From positions 3,906,001 to 3,970,000 of the forward strand of contig NZ_CP154261.1 in the NCBI RefSeq assembly GCF_039511225.1: DNA of 64,000 nt. The letters are read 5' to 3'. The translations under genes were made by a program, and so were the position numbers. Positions 8,772 through 17,096 of this stretch are shown here, piece after piece. Each line of letters opens with the position of its first letter. Positions within the stretch are counted from its first letter, which is position 1. The notes below the pieces were generated by a model. That model searched no databases. It had not been told where the DNA came from and saw only the letters and a list, made by a program, of their open reading frames with translations. The DNA is from Sphingobacterium multivorum. GTDB taxonomy: Bacteria > Bacteroidota > Bacteroidia > Sphingobacteriales > Sphingobacteriaceae.

Positions 8772-10022
8772 ATGAATTATAACGCGAAACTGCACATTTA
8801 TCCGATTATCATTCAGTTGTTGATATTGCTGTTATATAGTCCCATTGCAGCATCGCAAACAGTAAAATCGTTAACAATAGCTAGCCCTACACAGGCAGTT
8901 CTGTTTGTAACCAATGAGTCCGATAAATCAACTGATTTTATCATGCGTTTACACGAAAAAAATGCTGCGGCGATTTTCAAGCAAGTACCTTTTAGCACAA
9001 CAAATTTACTGGTCACAAAAACCGATGCAAAAAAACTTACATTTAGCGTTAAAAATCAACAATGGACCATCGATGTATTGTCATTGAAACAACGTCATGC
9101 CATGATCTTGTTTGATGGCTTAGGCAAACCCAAGATCATATACGATAGTAATACCTATCTGGCAGCAGCCAAATCCATATTAAGCAACAACACACAAGTT
9201 GCGTCAAAGAATCCTTCGTCACAATATAATGCCCAACATTTCTTTGACTCCATTGCACAAGTGCAATTTATTCCATCCAGGCAATATGCAGCGGCTATTA
9301 TCGCCAATACAGCTCTCCCTCTTTACTACAGTCAGCGTAAAAATCAATGTGACGGCACGTACGTCATGCAGCAGTTTTCCGATGAAAATGAGGTGGAAAC
9401 TGGAGCAATTGTGACGACTGTATATGAAGAAGGCAAAGAGCTCACATCCAACAATCTTTCCGGCGGAAATAATTATTTCAGCAAAAGATGCTATAATCAA
9501 TTCGGACTTATCGACTCCATACAGTACCTTCAAAACAGCAAATGGAGCAACAGCACCATTTACCGTTATCTCCCAAACGCCATTGTTTCCTACGATCCAA
9601 CATTACAAACAGCGACAATAGACCACTTGAACAGCAAACTCCAGGTTGTAAAAAGTGAATCCATTCATTTTTTATACCAGCGGATAGATTGGACCATTTA
9701 CAGTTATGACAAACAGAATCGCATTAACGAAGAGGTGTCGGGCAGAAATGATCAAAGGGAAAGTCGGGTCCGTTATGCGTATAGCGATCCGAAAACAAGT
9801 GATTATATACTACGCCAAACCTTCGACCAAAATGACCAACTCACAGCGGAAATCAAGCGATCCTACCGGGCCAACGAAACAGTTGATGAATTCTACTTCA
9901 AGGGAGTATTGCAACAAAAATCAATTGTAAAAGATTTAGGAAACTGTACGTATGAAAACTGGAACTATAACGGGCATGGGAAGCTCACGGGCAAATACGT
10001 ACAAACAAGAAAACCGCAATAG
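8772..10022 (+). CDS. Secreted protein of unknown function, 416 residues
   Basis: Not recognised. Residues about 10-28 form a hydrophobic signal segment followed by AASQT, so the product is exported. The rest is beta-rich with many Tyr, Asn and Gln residues. Short strand patterns in the C-terminal half, such as YSYDKQNRINEE and RYAYSDPKTSDY, recall YD/RHS-like or antitoxin-type beta hairpin repeats seen in other Bacteroidota exported proteins, but no family can be named. It sits between the dienelactone-hydrolase-like gene and the vanW gene. Confidence 0.65.
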   Translation: MNYNAKLHIYPIIIQLLILLLYSPIAASQTVKSLTIASPTQAVLFVTNESDKSTDFIMRLHEKNAAAIFKQVPFSTTNLLVTKTDAKKLTFSVKNQQWTIDVLSLKQRHAMILFDGLGKPKIIYDSNTYLAAAKSILSNNTQVASKNPSSQYNAQHFFDSIAQVQFIPSRQYAAAIIANTALPLYYSQRKNQCDGTYVMQQFSDENEVETGAIVTTVYEEGKELTSNNLSGGNNYFSKRCYNQFGLIDSIQYLQNSKWSNSTIYRYLPNAIVSYDPTLQTATIDHLNSKLQVVKSESIHFLYQRIDWTIYSYDKQNRINEEVSGRNDQRESRVRYAYSDPKTSDYILRQTFDQNDQLTAEIKRSYRANETVDEFYFKGVLQQKSIVKDLGNCTYENWNYNGHGKLTGKYVQTRKPQ

Positions 10023-10162
10023 ACATAGACCGAAAAGCCAGTATGCACCCGATGGAACAAAAGTTCTACCTCCCTATACAGTAAAAACACAGGACAAAAT
10101 CAAAAAAAGCGGCAAAAGATAGATTTCTGCATTAATTTTGATAGCGATAAATAAACATCGTA

Positions 10163-11005
10163 TTGAAAAAAAGAAAACTGATCAGTCAACAGCACCCCAT
10201 ACTCTATTTTTTTGCAGTATGGGTAAGAAGAATGCAGCGAAAAGCCGTCTGGCTATTTGACGACAAAAAATACAGCACAGTTAAATCAGCTGAAAAACTT
10301 CCCTTTCGTATTAAAAAGCATCAGTCTGTATTATTAAAAAAGCTGGGCGAAAATAATATGCAATTGCAGATCAACAAAGTGACCAACCTAAAAATTGCAG
10401 CAGCACAGATCAATAACATTCTGATCAGACCGAAGGAAACCTTTTCATTTTGTAAACTCGTGGGGCTTCCCACCGTAAAGAAAGGGTATCTGCCCGGCAT
10501 GGAGTTATCCTTCGGTGAAGCAAGGGCGGGTATTGGCGGTGGAATCTGTCAAATATCCAATCTCATCCATTGGCTTGTTATCCATAGTCCACTCACCGTC
10601 AGCGAACGTTATCATCACTCCTTCGATCCTTTTCCTGACGATGGTCGTGTTTTGCCATTCGGTAGTGGGGCTACCGTATTTTATAACTACCGTGATTATC
10701 AATTCACCAACAACACGCCTTACACCTTCCAGATCAACCTCTGGTTTACAGAGAAATGTTTAGAGGGCGAATTGAGGATCGATCAGGAGCTGGATTTTGC
10801 ATACCATGTCTTTGAAAAAGAACATCACTTTCTCAAAATAGACAATCAGTTCTTTCGTAAAAATGAGATTTGGCGCGAGAAGTTCTTAAAGTTTCAGGGT
10901 GGAAAGATTTTGGAAACAGAACTTTTAACCAAAAATTTCGCCCGAGTCACCTACGTCCCTACCCTGTATACTGAAATTAGTGCCGATCAAAATACGACCG
11001 ATTAA
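10163..11005 (+). CDS. VanW family protein
   Basis: A 280-residue protein. Residues about 90-165 match the VanW core: PKETFSFCKLVG, then GGGICQISNLIHWLV and a conserved YHHSFDPFPD segment. VanW was first found in vancomycin-resistance clusters but its activity is unknown, and genes elsewhere are not resistance markers. The frame starts at a TTG at 10163; an in-frame TAA lies at 10148-10150 and no ATG occurs before residue 24, so a TTG start is required unless the protein is shorter. No signal peptide is evident. Confidence 0.82.
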   Translation: MKKRKLISQQHPILYFFAVWVRRMQRKAVWLFDDKKYSTVKSAEKLPFRIKKHQSVLLKKLGENNMQLQINKVTNLKIAAAQINNILIRPKETFSFCKLVGLPTVKKGYLPGMELSFGEARAGIGGGICQISNLIHWLVIHSPLTVSERYHHSFDPFPDDGRVLPFGSGATVFYNYRDYQFTNNTPYTFQINLWFTEKCLEGELRIDQELDFAYHVFEKEHHFLKIDNQFFRKNEIWREKFLKFQGGKILETELLTKNFARVTYVPTLYTEISADQNTTD

Positions 11006-11060
11006 TTCAGCGAGCGAAGTGATCGAAAAATGATAAATATGAAAAGTCCACTTTTTTGTT

Positions 11061-11068
11061 TAAGTTTG
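11061..11068 (+). promoter_or_regulatory. Candidate -7 box (TAAGTTTG) of the thi operon
   Basis: A perfect TAnnTTTG match ends six bases before the first base of the TPP aptamer, which is where a start site should place the 5' end of the leader. No convincing -33 element was found. Confidence 0.45.
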
Positions 11069-11073
11069 GTATG

Positions 11074-11149
11074 GCTTTGGGGGTATTCTGTATAGAATTG
11101 AGATAGTCCCTTTGAACCTGATTCGGTTTATACCGGCGTAGGGAAAAGC
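11074..11149 (+). promoter_or_regulatory. TPP (thiamin pyrophosphate) riboswitch
   Basis: The leader contains the conserved TPP aptamer blocks in order: TTGAGATAG, CCCTTTGAACCTGAT, a short hairpin (CGG...CCG) and GCGTAGGGAA. P1 can be formed by GCTTT (11074-11078) with AAAGC (11145-11149). It lies about 90 nt before thiM, the first of four thiamin genes. Binding of TPP should lower expression of the operon. An alternative helix partner for the P1 strand is described among the findings. Confidence 0.95.
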
Positions 11150-11240
11150 AAAAATCCACTGTACAGCATACTCCTTCTGCACAGGCTATCGCTCTTCTTC
11201 CCCCCAAGGCCGCACCGTACATCTTAGCACATGTAAAAGA

Positions 11241-12044
11241 ATGGAAGATTCAATTATCAATTTATTAGCGCAGCTGAGGGTTGAAAAACCCCTTGTACAC
11301 AACATCACAAACTTTGTCGTGATGAACAATACCGCCAACGCACTTTTAGCCCTAGGGGCGTCCCCTGTGATGGTTCACAGTCCTTTAGAAGTACGCGAAG
11401 TTGTCGATATTGCGCAAGCTCTTGTCATTAATATCGGCACCTTGAGTGAAGATACAGCCGAAGCTATGCTGGTTGCTACCGAACATGCCAATACTATTGG
11501 ACGGCCATGGGTACTTGATCCCGTGGGTGCCGGAATATCGGCATTCCGCAATGATTTATTAGCCAATCTACTTGATCTCAAACCAACGGTTATTCGGGGA
11601 AATGCATCAGAGATCATGACGCTGTACAATTTCAACCAACCGAACACAAAAGGAGTCGACAGCACGACAGCTAGTAAGGATGCACTCCGATTTGGCCAAT
11701 TATTGCAAAAACAAACCGGCTCCATTATCTGTATTTCCGGAGAAGTAGACTATATTCTTTCCGAACAATACAGGGTTGAAGTCTTTAATGGCGCCCCTTT
11801 AATGACGCAAGTAACAGGACTTGGCTGTAGTGCTACTGCACTTATTGGTGCATTTCTAGGTGTTACAGACCAATATGTTGAAGCAGCTGTTGCCGGCGTG
11901 TCCATTTTGAGCTTGGCTGGAGAACTCGCGGCCCAAAAAGCCACTGGCCCGGGTACCCTACAATTGAACCTCTATGATGAGCTCTATCAGCTCAATGCAG
12001 AACGTCTAAAATCAAAGCTCAAGATCAAATGTTATGCGCATTAA
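11241..12044 (+). CDS. thiM: Hydroxyethylthiazole kinase
   Basis: This cytosolic enzyme phosphorylates 4-methyl-5-(2-hydroxyethyl)thiazole with ATP, the salvage route to the thiazole half of thiamin. The 267 residues include HNITNFVVMNNTANALLALG (20-39), which forms the substrate site, and the anion-hole/active-site GLGCSATA with Cys196. It is first in a four-gene operon behind the TPP riboswitch and overlaps thiE by 11 bp. Confidence 0.95.
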   Translation: MEDSIINLLAQLRVEKPLVHNITNFVVMNNTANALLALGASPVMVHSPLEVREVVDIAQALVINIGTLSEDTAEAMLVATEHANTIGRPWVLDPVGAGISAFRNDLLANLLDLKPTVIRGNASEIMTLYNFNQPNTKGVDSTTASKDALRFGQLLQKQTGSIICISGEVDYILSEQYRVEVFNGAPLMTQVTGLGCSATALIGAFLGVTDQYVEAAVAGVSILSLAGELAAQKATGPGTLQLNLYDELYQLNAERLKSKLKIKCYAH

Positions 12045-12666
12045 TCCGCTTTTTCCCTACCCTTTATATTTGGTAATTTCTGAGCGGGACTGTTATCCTC
12101 AACATTGGCTCAATGTCGCCGAAGAAGCCATCATTGGTGGAGTCGATCTTATTCAATTACGCGAAAAAACTGACGATCCCGCTACATTTTTGGATAAAGC
12201 CATGCGTTTGAAAAAACTGACCGATCGTTATGGTATTCCGCTCGTGATCAATGATGCCGTAGCAATCGCTGCAAAAATCGAGGCATGGGGAGTACATGTG
12301 GGTCAAAATGATTTGCAGCCGCTCCCTATTCGCGAAAAATATGGCGATAAATTAAACATAGGCTGGTCCATAGAAGCTGTTCAACAGCTAGAAAGTCAAC
12401 AAATGTGCGCTGTCGACCACCTTGGTGTAAGCCCCATTTTTTCAACGAGAACAAAAGTGGATACGGTAACCGAATGGGGAATTGCAGGTTTAAAACAACT
12501 TCGGAATAGGACGGAAAAACCATTAATTGCGATTGGTAGGATGAACTTACAAACTGCAGAAGAGGCCTGGAGCGCAGGTGCAGACTCCATTGCAGTGGTT
12601 TCGGCCATATGCCAAAGTCAAGATCCCAGAGCTGCCAGCGCACAATTAAAAGAACTATTAAAATGA
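12034..12666 (+). CDS. thiE: Thiamin-phosphate synthase
   Basis: A TIM-barrel enzyme joining hydroxymethylpyrimidine pyrophosphate and thiazole phosphate to thiamin phosphate. Diagnostic segments are QLREK, GVHVGQNDL, LGVSPIFSTRTK (a phosphate loop) and the C-terminal IGRMN and SIAVVSAI strands. The length, 210 residues, is normal. It overlaps thiM by 11 bp and the ATG of thiD by 4 bp, so translational coupling is likely. Confidence 0.95.
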   Translation: MRINPLFPYPLYLVISERDCYPQHWLNVAEEAIIGGVDLIQLREKTDDPATFLDKAMRLKKLTDRYGIPLVINDAVAIAAKIEAWGVHVGQNDLQPLPIREKYGDKLNIGWSIEAVQQLESQQMCAVDHLGVSPIFSTRTKVDTVTEWGIAGLKQLRNRTEKPLIAIGRMNLQTAEEAWSAGADSIAVVSAICQSQDPRAASAQLKELLK

Positions 12667-13502
12667 CAAAAGATAAGAAATACCGCGTCCCCACTGTACT
12701 CAGCATTGCAGGGTTCGATGGTAGCGGTGGAGCAGGCATACAAGCCGATACCAAAACCATATCTGCATTAGGCTGTTATGCCATGAATGTGTTAACCGCC
12801 TTACCCGTCCAGAACACACAGGGTGTAAGACGCATTTATGAAATCCCTACATCAGCTGTCAAAGATCAGCTCGATGCTATTTTCGACGATATCTATCCCG
12901 ATGCAATCAAAATCGGAATGGTACACCATATTGAACTTGTGGAGCTTATTAGCAGCTATTTAAAAGAATATAAAGGGCCTATCGTATTTGACCCAGTCAT
13001 GGTATCGACCAGTGGACACAAGCTCATTCACGATGATACGATTCAGGCCTGCATTGAACTTCTTTTTCCTTTGGCAACGCTGATTACACCAAATTTAGAT
13101 GAGGTAAGTGTCTTAGTAAACGAAGTTATTGACACTGTTCACAAAATGGAAAAAGCGGGAAAGACCTTGTTGGCAAAAGGTTGTCAATCCGTACTGATTA
13201 AAGGCGGGCATCTCCAAAGTCAAGAGTTAACATCCTTATTGTTCCAGCACACGAATTCACCAATTGAATTCAAATCTCAAAAAATTAACAGCAAAAATAC
13301 ACACGGTTCCGGTTGTTCGCTTTCTTCAGCAATTGCGAGCCATTTGGCACAAGACGTTGGTCTCAATAGCGCGGTTGAATTCGCATTGGCCTATATACAC
13401 GCAGCAATAGCTGGTAGTAAAGATCTTCTTATTGGCAAAGGAAATGGGCCATTAAATCACTTCCACAATCCGATTAAACTTATTCAATATGAACTGGACT
13501 GA
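12663..13502 (+). CDS. thiD: Hydroxymethylpyrimidine / phosphomethylpyrimidine kinase
   Basis: A ribokinase-fold enzyme that phosphorylates HMP and HMP-phosphate. The frame is open back to 12609, but the ATG at 12663 overlaps the thiE stop as ATGA and places the conserved N-terminal AGFDGSGGAGIQADTKT correctly. GSGCSLSSAIASHL near residue 215 is the anion hole with its catalytic region. It overlaps tenA by 14 bp. With thiM it makes the operon a salvage pathway for both halves of thiamin. Confidence 0.95.
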   Translation: MTKDKKYRVPTVLSIAGFDGSGGAGIQADTKTISALGCYAMNVLTALPVQNTQGVRRIYEIPTSAVKDQLDAIFDDIYPDAIKIGMVHHIELVELISSYLKEYKGPIVFDPVMVSTSGHKLIHDDTIQACIELLFPLATLITPNLDEVSVLVNEVIDTVHKMEKAGKTLLAKGCQSVLIKGGHLQSQELTSLLFQHTNSPIEFKSQKINSKNTHGSGCSLSSAIASHLAQDVGLNSAVEFALAYIHAAIAGSKDLLIGKGNGPLNHFHNPIKLIQYELD

Positions 13503-14145
13503 TCATGCCTGGGAATCCATAACAGCTATTTATTCGGATATACTTACTATGCCGTTTATTGTTCAGCTTAGTGATGGTAGTCTTCCCCTGGATAAATTTC
13601 AATTTTACATGCAGCAGGATGCTTTCTATTTAGAAGAATTTGGCCGTGTGCTCGCCTTTATAGGTGCAAAAAGTGCGGATAACCAACAAGCATTGGACTA
13701 TTTCGAATTTGGTCGCAATGCGCTTCTTGTTGAACGGGCATTACACGAAAATTACTTTCGGGAGTTTGGTTTAAGTCCTGTCGACGAGAACAACAAGATC
13801 CAACCAACCTGCCATCATTATGTACATTTTCTCAAAAGCGTCGCCGCTTTCGAGAGCGTTGAGGTCGCAATGGCGGCAACACTTCCCTGTTTTTGGATTT
13901 ATAAAGAGGTCGGAGACCACATTGTATCGACAGCAAATACGCAGGGAAATCCCTATTCAAAATGGATAGCAACTTATAGCGGTGACGATTTTGCACAAGG
14001 AGTTATCAAGGCGAAAGACTACGTGGACAAAATTGCAGCAGAAACTACTGCAACAAAACGGGAGAAGATGCGACAAGTATTTGTAACAGCTTCCCAATTA
14101 GAGTATCAATTCTGGCTAGCAGCCTACAAACGAAGCGTATGGTAA
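13489..14145 (+). CDS. tenA: TenA-type aminopyrimidine aminohydrolase / thiaminase II
   Basis: An all-helical 218-residue TenA protein. The nucleophile Cys134 sits in TLPCFWIY, Asp44 in QQDAFYLEEFGR, and the catalytic Glu in QLEYQFWL near the C-terminus. The family hydrolyses aminomethyl-aminopyrimidine, a thiamin breakdown product, to HMP, which thiD can then use. The gene is last in the riboswitch operon, supporting salvage of degraded thiamin rather than thiamin destruction. Confidence 0.93.
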   Translation: MNWTDHAWESITAIYSDILTMPFIVQLSDGSLPLDKFQFYMQQDAFYLEEFGRVLAFIGAKSADNQQALDYFEFGRNALLVERALHENYFREFGLSPVDENNKIQPTCHHYVHFLKSVAAFESVEVAMAATLPCFWIYKEVGDHIVSTANTQGNPYSKWIATYSGDDFAQGVIKAKDYVDKIAAETTATKREKMRQVFVTASQLEYQFWLAAYKRSVW

Positions 14146-14388
14146 ACAAACTATTGTCCGATACCGAACAGTGTATGTTCAAAAATGAGCACGAACGAAA
14201 ATAGGACTCAGCAGCAAAACTGGTGTTAACCAATATTTTAGACGGATTTAAAGTTTTGGCATTACTATTATACTATAAGTAGCCGTTAACAATAAGGTGT
14301 ACATATAATAAGCACACAGGATAAGATAAAAGGGAAATTAAAATGAAACTTTAAGCAGTAATATATTTAAACTAATAACAGAAAAATA

Positions 14389-15132
14389 ATGAAAAGAATC
14401 TTAACCATTGCCTTTATTTCATTTTTATATGTAGCTCAGGCACAAGAACGCGAAACACGTAAGATCACTGCTCCAGATGGCATTTCATCGGCAACTTCAT
14501 TACGTGTAGATTATATTCACTCTAATCGCAATGAGGTTGTTGTTGAAGCAGATAATCCCGAACATTTATCCCTCATCGAAACGACTGTAAAAAACGGTAC
14601 ACTGTATGTACAGTATAAAAGAAACAGTTCAATCAGAAATGCGAGAAACAATCGCGTAACTGTTTACTCAAGCAAGATACCGACACGCTTTTCGGCATCA
14701 TCCAGCAGTTCGATCTATACCGATGAAACGATTAAGGCAAACAAAATTTCTGTAGACGTATCCTCCTCCGCAAAAATATCGCTTAAAAAATTAATTGCTG
14801 ATGATATCAACCTTTCAACGAGCTCTTCTAGCAAGTTAACGACAGATGTCAGCAGTAAAAATTTGCAAGTATCGGCAAGCAGTTCGTCTAAGCAGGAAAT
14901 TGCGGGTAGCGCTTCAAATTTAAATTTGAACACCAATTCATCCGCATCGGTTGACATGAGCCGTTTCTCGACAACAAATGCCCAAATACAAGCCAATTCG
15001 TCTGCAAATGTAACGCTCAGCGTGAAAGAAAACTTACAGGGAAATGTTTCTACATCGGCAAGAATTGCGTTAAAAAATCAGCCAAAAAATGTCCAAGTTG
15101 ACAAATCAACAAGTGGCAGAGTAGTATTGTAA
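14389..15132 (+). CDS. Secreted GIN-domain (DUF2807) protein
   Basis: A signal peptide (MKRILTIAFISFLYVAQA) is followed by the head-GIN/DUF2807 beta-helix. The pattern of repeated strands is visible as serine-rich rungs (SASSSSSIY, SVDVSSSAKISL, LSTSSSSKLT, QVSASSSSK). Proteins of this family in Bacteroidota are cell-surface or periplasmic and of unknown role; they are sometimes called putative adhesins. The 247-residue length fits a single beta-helix domain. A strong terminator follows. Confidence 0.85.
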   Translation: MKRILTIAFISFLYVAQAQERETRKITAPDGISSATSLRVDYIHSNRNEVVVEADNPEHLSLIETTVKNGTLYVQYKRNSSIRNARNNRVTVYSSKIPTRFSASSSSSIYTDETIKANKISVDVSSSAKISLKKLIADDINLSTSSSSKLTTDVSSKNLQVSASSSSKQEIAGSASNLNLNTNSSASVDMSRFSTTNAQIQANSSANVTLSVKENLQGNVSTSARIALKNQPKNVQVDKSTSGRVVL

Positions 15133-15189
15133 TTTTTAGTGTGGTCTTTAAAAAAGACTGTTTATTTATGTTTAATGTTTAGTTAGCTT

Positions 15190-15224
15190 AAAGGTGATAC
15201 ATACCCCAGTATCACCTTTGCTTT
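15190..15224 (+). terminator. Rho-independent terminator of the GIN-domain gene
   Basis: AAAGGTGATAC and GTATCACCTTT form a perfect 11-bp stem around an 8-base loop, followed by GCTTTT. Confidence 0.85.
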
Positions 15225-15244
15225 TATCGGCCTTTTTGCTCACA

Positions 15245-15323
15245 CTTCTCCTTCTCCTTCTCCTTCTCCTTCTCCTTCTCCTTCTCCTTCTCCTTCTCCT
15301 TTCCTTCTCCTTTCCTTCTCCTT
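15245..15323 (+). repeat. Pyrimidine microsatellite: nine CTTCTC units plus two 11-mers
   Basis: Nine perfect tandem copies of CTTCTC fill 15245-15298, followed by two copies of CTTTCCTTCTC (15299-15320) and CTT. All 79 bases are C or T on this strand, so the tract is a homopurine-homopyrimidine repeat. It is not in a gene on either strand. Such tracts are prone to slippage. Confidence 0.97.
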
Positions 15324-15480
15324 ATAAATTCACACATTTATCACCTCAAAAAGCAATATCAGGAGTTTAGTGAAATCGATAGCAACACCAGATTTCAGCT
15401 TAAAAAAACTATTTTTAGATCTCGGTTTCACGACATTTTTGTATATTGATATTCATAATAAATGACAAACTTTCGAGTCA

Positions 15481-16053
15481 ATGGATAATCTTATAGCGAC
15501 TTGTATCAAGCAATTTCAATATTATAAATCATTGGGTGATAAAACAATTGCACAGCTAAGCACTGAACAACTCTTTTGGCAACCCAATGATTCGAGCAAT
15601 AGCATTGCATTAATTGTTAAACATTTAGGTGGAAATATGCTTTCTCGATGGACCGATTTTCTCACCACAGATGGCGAAAAAGAAAATAGAAACCGTGATC
15701 AGGAGTTTGAGAACAGCTGGGCCGATCGCAATGAGCTTATTACCTATTGGAATGCCGGATGGGCCTGTTTGTTTCAGGCTATTGAATCCCTCAAAGAAGA
15801 AGATCTCGCTAAAATTATCTATATCCGTAATCAAGGACATACCGTCATGGAAGCGATCTTACGGCAGCTAGCACATTATCCCTATCACATCGGTCAGATG
15901 CTCTATATCGGGAAAATATGTTTGGATGACAAATGGACCTCCCTATCGATACCCAAGGGTAATTCAGCTTCCTATAATAAGGAGAAATTCAGCCACGAAA
16001 AACAGCAACAACATTTCACGTCCGAGTATCTACAAAAGGATCAGGAGAAGTAG
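15481..16053 (+). CDS. DinB-like / DUF1572 protein
   Basis: A 190-residue four-helix protein of the DinB/DUF1572 type. The pattern is KHLGGNMLSRW in the first third and LRQLAHYPYHIGQML in the third helix; the histidines are placed as in the family's metal site. Members are soluble; many are thiol-dependent S-transferases or of unknown function. It stands alone between the microsatellite and the AraC gene. Confidence 0.82.
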   Translation: MDNLIATCIKQFQYYKSLGDKTIAQLSTEQLFWQPNDSSNSIALIVKHLGGNMLSRWTDFLTTDGEKENRNRDQEFENSWADRNELITYWNAGWACLFQAIESLKEEDLAKIIYIRNQGHTVMEAILRQLAHYPYHIGQMLYIGKICLDDKWTSLSIPKGNSASYNKEKFSHEKQQQHFTSEYLQKDQEK

Positions 16054-16140
16054 TCTTAAATCAGCGTTTACACTCGATTAACACCGTAATTACTTCTATG
16101 GAAGCAGTGGATTTTAAGTTAATTTTCGCAAACTTTTAAG

Positions 16141-16148
16141 TATATTTG
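16141..16148 (+). promoter_or_regulatory. Candidate -7 box (TATATTTG) of the araC-type gene
   Basis: A perfect TAnnTTTG match about 60 bp before the ATG at 16209. The -33 region (TTTTCG) is poor. Confidence 0.4.
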
Positions 16149-16208
16149 TCATACATACAACTAGTCTTTTTTTTTGATTTCATTGGTAAGTAGGTTGTTT
16201 TAAAAACT

Positions 16209-17096
16209 ATGAAAAATTCGATTAAGATCATCAATAATTACGAGTACAAAAAGTTATTTCTACCGGATGTTTCTGAGCACAATTTATTCAATGAGAATAA
16301 AATTCAAGTCTATCGAATCGAGAATTACCTCCGCAGTATCCTGATGCCTGTCATCCCCTATCGTACAACGTTTAATTTTCTCATTTTTGTAACGAAGGGA
16401 TCACTGACCCAGCATCTCGAAAGCGCATCTTATACCTTAACCGAAAATCAAGTCATTAACATTAAACAAGGTAATATCACGGCAACGCTGGCAATTTCTG
16501 ATGATGTAGAAGGTTTTTTCGTGGTCTATGAAAATGAAATTGTGACTGATATTGAACTCGGTATAAACGATATCAAATTTTTCAATTCCCATCCTTTTAC
16601 CACACTAAAACCCCATGTAGCGCACTGGATCCAGCAAATGCTCATGTTGTTGGAAGAGGAACTTTTTACCGAGGGCCGCGTGATGGAAGTCTGCATATCC
16701 ATGATGCAGTGTGTCCTATTGAAGGTGATAAAATCGGATATTGAAACAAAGGCACCGATGAGCCGACAGCTCGATATCGCTTTCCGTTTTCGCGAATATG
16801 TACAAAAATTCCATATTGATCATAAAAACGTATTATTCTATGCCAATTTATTGCATATTTCAGAAAATTACCTCAATAAATGTGTAAAAGAAGCGACGAA
16901 TAAACCTCCGAAGCAATGGATTAGCGAAATAAGTATTTTACATAGTCAGATTCTGCTGCAGGACGCGACGAGAGATATCGCTGGAATAGCCTTTGAATTG
17001 AAATTTCAATCGCCATCCTATTTCACCAGACTATTCAAAAAAATCACTGGGTATTCACCCAGTGACTATCGGAAACATAAGTTCATGGCGGACTAA
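16209..17096 (+). CDS. AraC-family transcriptional regulator
   Basis: A 295-residue regulator with an N-terminal cupin-like sensor (about 1-150) and a C-terminal AraC DNA-binding domain. Both helix-turn-helices are visible: YANLLHISENYLNKCVKEAT, and IAGIAFELKFQSPSYFTRLF followed by the family signature KKITGYSPSDYRK. Its 3' end overlaps the end of the urease-linked DUF2490 gene tail-to-tail by 4 bp and contains the urease operon's terminator on the other strand. Being the only regulator beside the urease/nickel locus, it is a candidate for its control; this is inference. Confidence 0.9.
   Translation: MKNSIKIINNYEYKKLFLPDVSEHNLFNENKIQVYRIENYLRSILMPVIPYRTTFNFLIFVTKGSLTQHLESASYTLTENQVINIKQGNITATLAISDDVEGFFVVYENEIVTDIELGINDIKFFNSHPFTTLKPHVAHWIQQMLMLLEEELFTEGRVMEVCISMMQCVLLKVIKSDIETKAPMSRQLDIAFRFREYVQKFHIDHKNVLFYANLLHISENYLNKCVKEATNKPPKQWISEISILHSQILLQDATRDIAGIAFELKFQSPSYFTRLFKKITGYSPSDYRKHKFMAD
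17037..17064 (-). terminator. Rho-independent terminator of the urease operon, inside the araC-type coding sequence
   Basis: On the minus strand the perfect 8-bp stem CACTGGGT / ACCCAGTG with a 4-base loop is followed by A and seven Ts. It begins about 29 bp after the DUF2490 stop codon and lies fully within the last codons of the convergent araC-type gene. Confidence 0.85.

Larger units (their letters stand above)
15133..15480. other. Intergenic region, 348 bp, with terminator and microsatellite
   Basis: Non-coding on both strands. It holds the GIN-gene terminator (15190-15219), the pyrimidine repeat (15245-15323) and then an AT-rich stretch that should carry the promoter of the DinB-like gene, where no clear -7 box was found. 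Confidence 0.7.

Noticed and set aside
10163..11005. Vancomycin resistance determinant
   Set aside because: VanW-type genes occur widely without vanHAX; no ligase or dipeptidase gene is nearby.
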